From contig CADADE010000032.1 in assembly GCA_902786615.1 (NCBI GenBank), forward strand, positions 5,801-69,800: a stretch of 64,000 nucleotides of DNA. The letters run 5' to 3'. Origin of the DNA: Oscillospiraceae bacterium. GTDB taxonomy: Bacteria; Bacillota_A; Clostridia; Oscillospirales; Oscillospiraceae. The position numbers and the translations under genes are program-made. Numbering within the stretch: the stretch's first letter is position 1; each line of letters starts with the position of its first letter. Below, piece after piece: positions 52,388-61,392 of the stretch. The notes beneath the pieces were generated by a model. It did no database searches. It was not told where the DNA came from and worked only from the letters and a program-made list of their open reading frames with translations.

Positions 52388-52759
52388 GTGAGCAAATTGT
52401 TCCTTTATGACAGATTTGAGGCGCTGCGGGTTTCCCGCGGCATCACCAAGACCTTTATCGCCCAGTCTCTCGGGCGTACGCCGACGCTCTGCCAGGACTG
52501 GAAGCAGCAGAAATCCCAGCCCAACGACGCCCAGCTGCGGGAGGTTGCGCGCATTCTCGGCACAACCCCGGCCTATCTGCGCGGCGAGACGGACGAGCCC
52601 GGCATCGACCCCACCCGCGATGAGGAGCTGGAGGTTATTCTCTCCCACCTCCGGGAGCGGGAGGATATGCGCATGCTCTTCAAGCTCGCCAAGGACGCCT
52701 CGCCCGAGGATGTGCGTCAGGCCGTCAGGATCATCGAGGCGATCCGGCAGCATGACTGA
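52388..52759 (+). CDS. Phage-type HTH repressor
   Basis: 123 residues from GTG 52388; a TTG at 52397 (MFLYDRFEALRVS) has GGGGTGA 5 nt upstream and may be the real start. The Xre/Cro HTH is RFEALRVSRGITKTFIAQSL...RTPTLCQDWKQQKSQPND with REVARILGTTPAYL. It is on the plus strand, divergent from the packaging genes, and its end overlaps the ImmA gene. Together these form the usual ImmR/ImmA-type immunity switch. Confidence 0.87.
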   Translation: MSKLFLYDRFEALRVSRGITKTFIAQSLGRTPTLCQDWKQQKSQPNDAQLREVARILGTTPAYLRGETDEPGIDPTRDEELEVILSHLREREDMRMLFKLAKDASPEDVRQAVRIIEAIRQHD

Positions 52760-53081
52760 CACCCATGTCCGTCTCATCCCTCTGCCCCTCAAGGTGGAGG
52801 GGGTGACGCTCCCGAACGACGACGGCAGCTTTGACATCTACATCAACTCCCGCCTCTCCCCGGCCCGCCAGCAGGAGACGCTGGCGCACGAGATGCGCCA
52901 CATCCGGCACGAGCATTTTTATCTCGACATGCCCATCTCCCGCATGGAGCGGCAGGCGGACGGGGAGGCGCTCAACGCCGTCCTGCATCCGCCCGCGGGG
53001 AAAATCGCCTGCTTTGCGTCGGAAGACGCCCTCTCCCACTGGCTCGACGCCTTGTGCCAGCAGCTCGGGGTGGTGCTTTGA
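52752..53081 (+). CDS. ImmA/IrrE-type metallopeptidase
   Basis: 109 residues; the ATG lies inside the end of the repressor gene. Zinc motif HEMRH in QETLAHEMRHIRHEHFYLDM, then MERQADGEALNAVL. In phage and ICE immunity modules such peptidases cleave the neighbouring repressor to induce the element. The family match is good; the catalysed event is inferred from the ImmR/ImmA precedent. Confidence 0.85.
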   Translation: MTDTHVRLIPLPLKVEGVTLPNDDGSFDIYINSRLSPARQQETLAHEMRHIRHEHFYLDMPISRMERQADGEALNAVLHPPAGKIACFASEDALSHWLDALCQQLGVVL

Positions 53082-53102
53082 GACGCGCGTGTGAAGACTA
53101 TA

Positions 53103-53257
53103 CAGCTCCCTTTGTGAAAGGGAGCTGTCACAGCCGATCTCCCGCGAGGCTGTGACTGAGGGATCGGCTGTCTTGTACACAAGTAAACAGCCCCTCGTTC
53201 AGATTTGGATCGATCCCTCCGTCACTTCGTGACACCTCCCTTTTTCCAAAGGGAGGT
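53103..53257 (+). repeat. Dispersed composite hairpin repeat
   Basis: AGCTCCCTTTGTGAAAGGGA at the left, AGCC...GGCTGTGACTGAGGGATCGG in the middle, GTCACTTCGTGAC and ACCTCCCTTTTTCCAAAGGG at the right. Longer than the copy at 49904 by an insertion around 53170-53205. Confidence 0.92.
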
Positions 53258-53285
53258 AAATGATCTGTCCGTCATATAAAAACAC

Positions 53286-53314
53286 TTGACTTTTTCCGGC
53301 GCACAGTGTATCAT
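53286..53314 (+). promoter_or_regulatory. Promoter of thrC
   Basis: TTGACT (53286-53291), 17 bp, TATCAT (53309-53314); the leader of about 30 nt leaves no room for a riboswitch or T-box. Confidence 0.75.
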
Positions 53315-53350
53315 AGCGCCACTTATGAACCATATTAGGAAGTGATCTTC

Positions 53351-54808
53351 ATGCTCTATACCAGCACCCGCGGCGGCGCGCCCGCCGTGTCCTCCGCGAA
53401 GGCGATCGTGGACGGGCTCGCCCCGGACGGCGGACTTTATACCATGAACCCTGCGGAGCTGCCGAAGCTCGACTGGCGCTCCATGATGGCGCTGGACTAC
53501 GCCTCGCTCGCGGCGAAGGTCCTCTCGTCCCTCCTGCCGGACTTCTCCGAGGCGGAGGCGAAGGGTCTTGTCGAGGCCGCCTATCGCGGCAAGTTCCCCG
53601 CCGCCTGGATCACCCCCCTGCGCGCCGCCGGGGACGATCTGTTTCTTGAGCTTTTCCACGGCCCCACCTCCGCCTTTAAGGATGTGGCGCTGTGCCTGCT
53701 GCCGCACCTGATGAAGCGCGCCGCCGAGAAGTGCGGCAATCGGGACGACATTCTGATCCTCACCGCCACGAGCGGCGACACCGGCAAGGCCGCGCTGGAG
53801 GGCTTCCGGGACGTTCCCGGCATCCGCATCCTCGTCTTCTATCCCCGCGACGGGGTCAGCGCCGTGCAGAAGGCCCAGATGGTCACGCAGGAGGGCGGCA
53901 ACGTCAAGGTCTGCGCGGTGGAGGGTAATTTTGACGACGCCCAGACCGGCGTGAAGAAGGTCTTCGCCGCCATACCCGCGGGCCTCTCCTCGGCAAACTC
54001 CATCAACATCGGCCGTCTCGTCCCCCAGGTGGTCTACTACTTCGCCGCCTATTTTGACGCAGTGCGCATGGGGCGCATCGAGGCCGGGCAGCCGCTGAAC
54101 TTCTCCGTCCCGACCGGCAACTTCGGCGACATTCTGGCGGGTTATCTCGCCTCGGAGATGGGTCTTCCCGTGGGGAAGCTCATCTGCGCCTCCAATGCCA
54201 ACAACGTCCTCACGGATTTCATCTGCACTGGCGTGTATGACCGCCGCCGCCCCTTCCACAAGACCCTCTCCCCCTCCATGGACATCCTCATTTCCAGCAA
54301 TCTGGAGCGGCTTCTGTACCTCATGAGCGGGGACAGCGCCCTCGTCGCCTCCCTGATGGAGCAGCTCAAAGCCGAGGGGCACTACGCCGTGCCCGCCTGG
54401 CTTCTTGAAAAGATCCAGTCCCGCTTCTGCGCGTACTGTTGTGACGACGCCGGGACCAAAGCCGCCATCGGCCGCGTCTGGCAGGAGAGCCGCTATCTCT
54501 GCGACACCCACACCGCCGTGGGCTGGAGCGCGGCGCAGGACTTCGGAAAAGAAAACGGCCCCGTCGTCATCCTCTCCACCGCCTCGCCCTACAAGTTCCC
54601 GGCGGCGGTTCTCTCCGCCATCGGCGTTCCCTGTGACGGGGACGAATTTGCGATGATGGACGCGCTGGAGGCCGCGACAAAGACGCCCATGCCCGAAAAC
54701 CTGCGCGGACTCAAGAGCCGCCCCGTCCGCCACACGGACGTGACCGCCCCCGCCGACATGCTGGCCTACGTCAAGGAAAAGAAGGCCGAAGCGAGCTGGG
54801 CGGACTGA
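53351..54808 (+). CDS. thrC: Threonine synthase
   Basis: 485 residues; AGGAAGTGA lies just before the ATG. It converts phosphohomoserine to threonine with PLP. Motifs: MLYTSTRGGAPAVSSAKAIV, DGLAPDGGLYTMN, the PLP-lysine region FHGPTSAFKDVAL, TATSGDTGKAALEGF, the phosphate loop GNFGDILAGY and a C-terminal DVTAPADMLAYV. The length and order match the long (fungal/E. coli-like) class. The homoserine phosphotransferase gene thrH follows. Confidence 0.95.
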   Translation: MLYTSTRGGAPAVSSAKAIVDGLAPDGGLYTMNPAELPKLDWRSMMALDYASLAAKVLSSLLPDFSEAEAKGLVEAAYRGKFPAAWITPLRAAGDDLFLELFHGPTSAFKDVALCLLPHLMKRAAEKCGNRDDILILTATSGDTGKAALEGFRDVPGIRILVFYPRDGVSAVQKAQMVTQEGGNVKVCAVEGNFDDAQTGVKKVFAAIPAGLSSANSINIGRLVPQVVYYFAAYFDAVRMGRIEAGQPLNFSVPTGNFGDILAGYLASEMGLPVGKLICASNANNVLTDFICTGVYDRRRPFHKTLSPSMDILISSNLERLLYLMSGDSALVASLMEQLKAEGHYAVPAWLLEKIQSRFCAYCCDDAGTKAAIGRVWQESRYLCDTHTAVGWSAAQDFGKENGPVVILSTASPYKFPAAVLSAIGVPCDGDEFAMMDALEAATKTPMPENLRGLKSRPVRHTDVTAPADMLAYVKEKKAEASWAD

Positions 54809-54842
54809 ACACGGTATGCCGCGTGTCATACCGGCGGTTGCC

Positions 54843-54890
54843 GCAGGTAAGGTAAGGTTAGGTTAGGTAAGTTTAGGACAGGATAGGAGA
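54843..54890 (+). repeat. Degenerate GGTAA/GGTTA repeat upstream of thrH
   Basis: A run of short units such as GGTAA, GGTTA, GGTAAG and GGATAGGAG over about 45 bp, ending in the ribosome site of thrH (GGAGAGAG). It looks like slippage-derived DNA. It could loosely pair with the 16S anti-SD several times. Confidence 0.7.
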
Positions 54891-54896
54891 GAGTAT

Positions 54897-55499
54897 ATGT
54901 ATATCACCTGTTTGGATTTGGAGGGTGTTCTGGTCCCTGAGATCTGGATCGCCTTTTCGGAAGCCAGCGGTATTCCGGAGCTTCGCCGCACCACGCGGGA
55001 TGAGCCGGACTACAACAAGCTCATGCGCTGGCGTCTCGGTATCTTAAAGGAGCACGGCCTCGGTCTCAGGGAGATCCAGGACGTGATTGCCACGATCGAC
55101 CCCCTGCCCGGCGCAAAGGAATTTCTGGACGAGCTGCGCTCCATCACCCAGGCCGTCATTCTGAGCGACACCTTCACCCAGTTTGCCCAGCCTCTGATGA
55201 AAAAGCTGGGCTGGCCTGCCCTCTTCTGCAACGAGCTGGTGGTCGCCCCGAGCGGCGAGGTGACGGACTTCCGTCTCCGCTGCAAGGAGACGAAGCTCTC
55301 CACCGTGTGCGCCTTCCAGTCGGTGGGCTTTGAGACCATCGCCTCCGGCGACAGCTTCAACGACCTCGCCATGATCCGGGCGAGCAAGGCGGGCTTCCTC
55401 TTCCGCGCCCCGGAGAGCATCAAGGCACAGAACCCCGACATCCCCGCCTGTGAGGAATACGACGAGCTCCTGCGCCTCATCAAATCCGCCATGGTGTGA
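54897..55499 (+). CDS. thrH: Phosphoserine phosphatase/homoserine phosphotransferase
   Basis: 200 residues. HAD-type signature CLDLEGVLVPEIWIAFSEAS; later VILSDTFTQF and the acidic site SGDSFNDLAMIRASKAG. The start MYITCLDLEGVLVPEIW and length are typical of ThrH, which can transfer phosphate from phosphoserine to homoserine and thus feed threonine synthase, the gene just upstream. The pairing with thrC supports that role. Confidence 0.92.
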   Translation: MYITCLDLEGVLVPEIWIAFSEASGIPELRRTTRDEPDYNKLMRWRLGILKEHGLGLREIQDVIATIDPLPGAKEFLDELRSITQAVILSDTFTQFAQPLMKKLGWPALFCNELVVAPSGEVTDFRLRCKETKLSTVCAFQSVGFETIASGDSFNDLAMIRASKAGFLFRAPESIKAQNPDIPACEEYDELLRLIKSAMV

Positions 55500-55541
55500 G
55501 CGCGCGCCCCCTTTGAAAACGGCCGCCGTCGCACAGTATTG

Positions 55542-55674
55542 AGCTCCCTTTGGGAAAGGGAGCTGTCACCAGTGCGCACACTGGTGACTGAGGGATCGGA
55601 CGTCCGGCACAATGTCCGTATGGATCGATCCCTCCACCGCTTCGCGGTCCCCCTCCCTTTTTCCAAAGGGAGGT
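55542..55674 (+). repeat. Dispersed composite hairpin repeat
   Basis: AGCTCCCTTTGGGAAAGGGA at the left, a CACCAGTGCGCACACTGGTG hairpin in the middle, GATCGATCC and ACCGCTTCGCGGT, and CCTCCCTTTTTCCAAAGGGA at the right. The middle hairpin replaces AGCC/GGCT of other copies. Confidence 0.92.
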
Positions 55675-55680
55675 TATAAA

Positions 55681-55733
55681 AAACCAGCGTTTCGGAATCC
55701 CGCACAGGGAACCGAAACGCTGGTTTTGTTTTA
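55681..55733. terminator. Bidirectional terminator between thrH and mnmA
   Basis: A 15-bp perfect stem AAACCAGCGTTTCGG / CCGAAACGCTGGTTT with T-rich sequence on both outer sides (TTGTTTT on plus). Confidence 0.85.
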
Positions 55734-55742
55734 TGGGTGTAT

Positions 55743-56740
55743 TCACTTTTCGATAAATCCCCCGCCAATGAGCCTCTCGCCCCGGTACAGCACCGCGCTC
55801 TGACCGGGGGCCGGGGCGCGCACCGGGGTTTCGCATTGGATACGCGCCGTATCCCCTGCGGCGCTGACGCGGCAGGGCGGCTCCTCCCACTTGGTGTGGC
55901 GCACGCGCACGCTCGCGTCGATGGCCTCCCCCGTCGGGGGGTCAATGAGCCAGTTGAAATCCCGCGCCGTGAGCTCCGTTTTGAAAAGCTCCTCCCAGAG
56001 GGCAAGCCCGATCTCGTTTGTCTTTGCGTCGATGCGCGCGACATAGAGCTTACGCCCCTCGTAAAGCCCCGGGACGCGCTGGCCCACCGTCCAGTGCACA
56101 ATGCCCTTGTGCTGCCCGACACAAGCGCCGTGGAACACGAAGTCCCCCGGCCCCGGCAGGGCGGCGCGGCGGGAGATCCAGCCCGCATAGTCCTTGTCCG
56201 GGATGAAGCAGATCTCCATGCTGTCCTTCTTGTGGGCGGCGGGCAGGCCGAGCTCTTCCGCGAGCGCCCTCACCTGCGTCTTTTCAAAGCCGCCGAGGGG
56301 CAGGGTCAGGCGGGCGACCTGCTCCTTTGTCAAGCGGCAAAGCATATAGCTCTGATCGTTCGACGGCCTGCCCTTATAGAGCGCGCCGCCCTCCGCCCGC
56401 GCGTAATGCCCGGTGGCGACAAGCTCCGCGCCGACGCGGTCGGCCTCTTTGAGCAGCGTCGGGAATTTCAGCGTCGGATTGCAGAGGATGCAGGGATTCG
56501 GCGTCTCGCCGCGCAGATAGCTCTCGCAAAAGGCGCTGCACACCCGTTTCTCCAGCTCGTCGTGCACGTCCACGACCGTGAGTTCAACGCCCATCTGCTC
56601 GGCGGAGGAGACCGCCTCCTCACGCGCCGAGGCGCTTGTATTGTCCATATACAGCCCGTGCACCTCAAAGCCCGCCCTTTTCAGCAGCACGGCGGACACG
56701 GCGGAGTCCACCCCGCCGGAAAAGCCCAGCACCACCTTGC

Positions 56741-56744
<4 letters not shown>
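55743..56744 (-). CDS. mnmA: tRNA-specific 2-thiouridylase
   Basis: 333 residues, slightly shorter than many MnmA (about 360). PP-loop [21 protein letters not shown] at the start; catalytic Cys in [11 protein letters not shown] and CFIPDKDY; the recognition parts [25 protein letters not shown]. It thiolates U34 of tRNA Lys, Glu and Gln. Overlaps mnmG by 4 nt; mnmG-mnmA together build 5-substituted 2-thiouridine. Confidence 0.95.
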
Positions 56745-58621
<1,877 letters not shown>

Positions 58622-58644
58622 ACACCACGCTTCTGCATAAAATA

Positions 58645-58680
58645 ATGATACATTGTATCATCCCCGCCTTTATCCGTCAA
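58645..58680 (-). promoter_or_regulatory. mnmG promoter with palindrome over the -10 box
   Basis: On the minus strand TTGACG (58680-58675), 17 bp, TACAAT (58657-58652). The -10 box lies inside the palindrome ATGATACA-A-TGTATCAT (58645-58661), so repression at the promoter is possible. Confidence 0.6.
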
Positions 58681-58727
58681 ACGCATAATTTGTCCCGCCC
58701 CTGCATACAGTATCAGGGGTGATGAAA

Positions 58728-59207
58728 ATGAAGCACAAGATTCAAACCGGAAAGCTCCTTGCGGCGCTGGCGATCCCGCTGGCCGTCGGCGGCTTCTCCG
58801 CCTTTCTGACGCGCGACGGCATGCGCTATTTTCAGTCCGTTTCCCAGCCGCCGCTCAGTCCGCCGCCCTGGGTTTTCCCCGTGGTGTGGACGATCCTTTA
58901 TCTCATGATGGGCGCGGCGTCCTATCTGGTGCTCACCGGCGGCGCGAGCCAGCCCCGGCGCGACCGGGCGCTCACGGTCTACGGCTTTTCCCTCGCGGTC
59001 AATTTTCTCTGGCCAATCGTCTTTTTCACCATGCGCTTTTACTTTGGGGCCTTTCTGCTGCTCCTGCTCTTGTGGGTGCTCGCCGCCGTCGCGGCCCTGC
59101 TCTTTTCCTGCATCGACTCGCGCGCGGGAAAGCTCATGCTCCCCTATCTTGTCTGGCTCACCTTCGCCGCCTATCTCAATCTCGGCGTGTGGCTGCTGAA
59201 CCGGTAA
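58728..59207 (+). CDS. TspO/MBR family membrane protein
   Basis: 159 residues from ATG 58728, 5 nt after AGGGGTGA (ATG 58722 and GTG 58719 are also in frame). Five helices in the TspO pattern: PLAVGGFSAFLTRDGMRYF, SPPPWVFPVVWTILYLMMG (the conserved PP-W-x-F...V-W-x-x-LY), FSLAVNFLWPIVFF and YLVWLTFAAYLNLGVWLLN. TspO proteins bind tetrapyrroles and affect stress responses. It is divergent from mnmG and has its own terminator. Confidence 0.92.
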   Translation: MKHKIQTGKLLAALAIPLAVGGFSAFLTRDGMRYFQSVSQPPLSPPPWVFPVVWTILYLMMGAASYLVLTGGASQPRRDRALTVYGFSLAVNFLWPIVFFTMRFYFGAFLLLLLLWVLAAVAALLFSCIDSRAGKLMLPYLVWLTFAAYLNLGVWLLNR

Positions 59208-59248
59208 AGAAGGAAAACGCTTTGTCGTTTTCCTTCTTTGCTTTTTCA
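59206..59248 (+). terminator. Terminator of the TspO gene
   Basis: Stem AAAGAAGGAAAACG / CGTTTTCCTTCTTT with a 6-nt loop, then GCTTTTTC. Its first bases overlap the stop codon. Confidence 0.85.
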
Positions 59249-59319
59249 GGCAGATTTCCGCGAAGCGCGCGGCGATGTGCCCAAAAAATTCCTGGTCCTG
59301 CATTTTTAAAGTGTTTATC

Positions 59320-59348
59320 TTGCATAATGCCGGGGCCTGTGTTAGAAT
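59320..59348 (+). promoter_or_regulatory. Promoter of the CooC/dehydratase cluster
   Basis: TTGCAT (59320-59325), 17 bp, TAGAAT (59343-59348), about 55 nt before the CooC-like ATG. No regulator site was recognised. Confidence 0.65.
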
Positions 59349-59402
59349 CATAGATATAGTAATATTCGCATATTGCACACTTTTTTCCGAGGGGGAACGC
59401 AT

Positions 59403-60167
59403 ATGGAACAGAAAGCCAAGATCCTTACGGTCGCGGGCAAGGGCGGCGTCGGGAAAACCTCAGTCTGCGCGTCGATCGTCCGTCTGCTGGCGGAGCGCTA
59501 TCCCGACAAGAAGATCCTGGCCATCGACGCCGATCCCGCCGTCGGCCTGTCCGTCGCGCTCGGCGTGGACGTAAAGCTGACGCTGGACGATATCCGCATG
59601 AGCATCGTGGACAGCGTGGAAAACGGCGAGACCAAGGCCGCGCTGGAGCTTTTGAGCGAGGCGCGCTTTCGCATCTTCGACGCGCTGGTGGAGACGCCGG
59701 GCTTCGCTTTTCTCGCGATCGGCCGGCCGGAGAGCTCCGGCTGCTACTGCAAGGTCAATTCCTATCTCAAGGAAGTGATCGGCATTCTTGCCAACAGCTT
59801 CGATTACGTAGTCATTGACGGCGAAGCGGGGATCGAGCAGATCCAGCGCCGCGTCATGGAAAAGGTCACCCATCTCATCCTGGTCACCGACCAGAGCAAG
59901 AAGGGCGCGCAGGTCATCGCGACCATCAAGCACGTCGCCGATGAGCTGATCGCCTACGACAGGATCGGCGTCATCGTCAATCGGGTCACGAATCCCGAGC
60001 TTGTCGGGGAATTTCAGACCCCCGGCGTTGACGTTCTCGCCTATATCCCCGCCGACAGCGCCTTTGCCGCGAACGACATCATGGGCAAAAGCGTCATGGA
60101 GCTGCCTGCGGATTCCGCCATGCTCTGCGGCGTGAAGGAAGCGCTCCGCAACATTGACATCCTGTAA
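59403..60167 (+). CDS. CooC-like nickel/cluster-insertion ATPase
   Basis: 254 residues; GAGGGGG lies 8 nt before the ATG. Deviant Walker A TVAGKGGVGKTSVCASIVRL, switch/Walker B region FDYVVIDGEAGIEQIQRR, and the CooC-type CxC motif in GRPESSGCYCKVNSYLKEV. In CooC this CxC binds nickel between two subunits and loads the CO dehydrogenase cluster. No CO dehydrogenase is nearby; instead two HgdB/BcrBC-type genes follow 25 nt downstream. It therefore probably matures or feeds that enzyme. First gene of the cluster. Confidence 0.88.
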   Translation: MEQKAKILTVAGKGGVGKTSVCASIVRLLAERYPDKKILAIDADPAVGLSVALGVDVKLTLDDIRMSIVDSVENGETKAALELLSEARFRIFDALVETPGFAFLAIGRPESSGCYCKVNSYLKEVIGILANSFDYVVIDGEAGIEQIQRRVMEKVTHLILVTDQSKKGAQVIATIKHVADELIAYDRIGVIVNRVTNPELVGEFQTPGVDVLAYIPADSAFAANDIMGKSVMELPADSAMLCGVKEALRNIDIL

Positions 60168-60192
60168 ATCTGTAGAAAAAGAGGTGTAACAT

Positions 60193-61392
60193 TTGAAAGA
60201 TCTGAAGCATCTGATTTTCTTTGAAAAGCTGCTTGAGAACGCTGACAACGAGCTGGTCAGAAAGGCCCAGGCCGACGGCGGCCTCGCCCTCGGCTATACC
60301 TGCTACCACGTGCCCGAGGCTCTGCTCAACGTCGGCAACTGCTTCTCGGTGCGTCTGCGCGCCCCCAACACCGGGTCCATCGACATCGCCACCTACTACA
60401 TGTCCAACTACACCTGCGAGTATGCCCGCGCCCTTGTCGAGCGCGGCATCGAGGGCGGCTATCAGTTCCTTGACGCCGTGATCGGCGTGGACGCCTGCTC
60501 GATGATGAACCGCGCCATGGAGCATTTTGAGATCCTCCATGTCAATGACAAGCCCAATTTCTTTGTTACCCACTGCGACATTCCCTTCAAGGTCACGGAC
60601 TACACTCTTGATTCCTACGTCAAGCAGATGCGCATTCACGTCCTCGACCAGCTCACCGAAAAATTCGGTGTGGACACCTCGGACGAGGCTATCCGCGCGG
60701 CGGTGAAGGAGCATAACGAGGTCTGCGCCATCCTCTCGGAGATCGGCCAGATGCGCAAGGCGGAAAACCCCGTCGTCACGGGCTATGAGTTTCATGTGTT
60801 GAACCTCGTCTCCTACACCTGTCCGAAAAAGCTCATCCTGCCCTACCTTCGCGAGACGCTGGACGAGCTCAGAACCCGCGAGCCGGACGAGAAATCCCCC
60901 TTCCGCGCGAGAGTCGCCATCGTCGGCTCCGAGATCGACGATCCCAGGCTCACCCAGCTCATTGAGGGCTGCGGCGCTCTCGTGGTCTCCGACCGCTTCT
61001 GCTTCGGCTCCACCCCGGGCCGCGAGATCATCGAGCTCAAGGACGACGAGCCCGCCCTGCCCCAGATCTGTCTGCACGTCATGCAGTATTCCGAGTGCGC
61101 CCGCTACATTGCCGACGAGAAGGTCCTGCAGCGCCGCGAGACGGCGGACCGTCTCGCCAAGGAGTACAAAGCCGAGGGCATTATCTATGAGCAGATGAAG
61201 TACTGCGATTACTGGGGCTTCGAGCGCGCGCTCGTCTCCCACATCATGCACGACGAGTACGGCTGGCCCGTCCTGTCCATCGACAGGCTCTACAACAACG
61301 GCAATTCCGGGCAGCTTCGCACCCGTGTGCAGGCCTTCGTCGAATCGCTTGAGATCAAACGTATCCACAAGGAGGCGCAAAAGAATGGCTAA
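60193..61392 (+). CDS. 2-hydroxyacyl-CoA dehydratase-type subunit (smaller)
   Basis: 399 residues from a TTG with AGAGGTG about 6 nt upstream; an upstream ATG is absent. HgdB/BcrC-like fold: YTCYHVPEALLNVGNCFSVR near the N-terminus, VIGVDACSMMNRAMEH, NFFVTHCDIPFKVTD, and a second domain VAIVGSEIDDPRLTQLIEGC with FCFGSTP and MKYCDYWGFERALVSH near the end. Conserved Cys residues are those expected to bind a [4Fe-4S] cluster. It overlaps the next gene by 8 nt. The substrate is unknown; no CoA-transferase is adjacent in the visible part. Confidence 0.85.
   Translation: MKDLKHLIFFEKLLENADNELVRKAQADGGLALGYTCYHVPEALLNVGNCFSVRLRAPNTGSIDIATYYMSNYTCEYARALVERGIEGGYQFLDAVIGVDACSMMNRAMEHFEILHVNDKPNFFVTHCDIPFKVTDYTLDSYVKQMRIHVLDQLTEKFGVDTSDEAIRAAVKEHNEVCAILSEIGQMRKAENPVVTGYEFHVLNLVSYTCPKKLILPYLRETLDELRTREPDEKSPFRARVAIVGSEIDDPRLTQLIEGCGALVVSDRFCFGSTPGREIIELKDDEPALPQICLHVMQYSECARYIADEKVLQRRETADRLAKEYKAEGIIYEQMKYCDYWGFERALVSHIMHDEYGWPVLSIDRLYNNGNSGQLRTRVQAFVESLEIKRIHKEAQKNG

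Larger units (their letters stand above)
36439..53081. mobile_element. Compact prophage remnant
   Basis: A continuous block of phage genes: repressor and ImmA-type genes on the plus strand at the right end, then leftwards terminase, portal, Prp-like protease, scaffold, capsid, tail/fibre proteins, small membrane proteins and lysozyme. No integrase, excisionase, replication gene, tail tube or tape measure was found, and the capsid gene is frameshifted. The lack of a tape measure and the portal and capsid types suggest a short-tailed phage. The ends are set by gene content; no att sites were identified. Confidence 0.88.

Noticed and set aside
49904..55674. CTCCC/GGGAG repeats as a CRISPR array
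   Set aside because: The copies are kilobases apart, differ in length and have no regular spacers; no cas gene is present.
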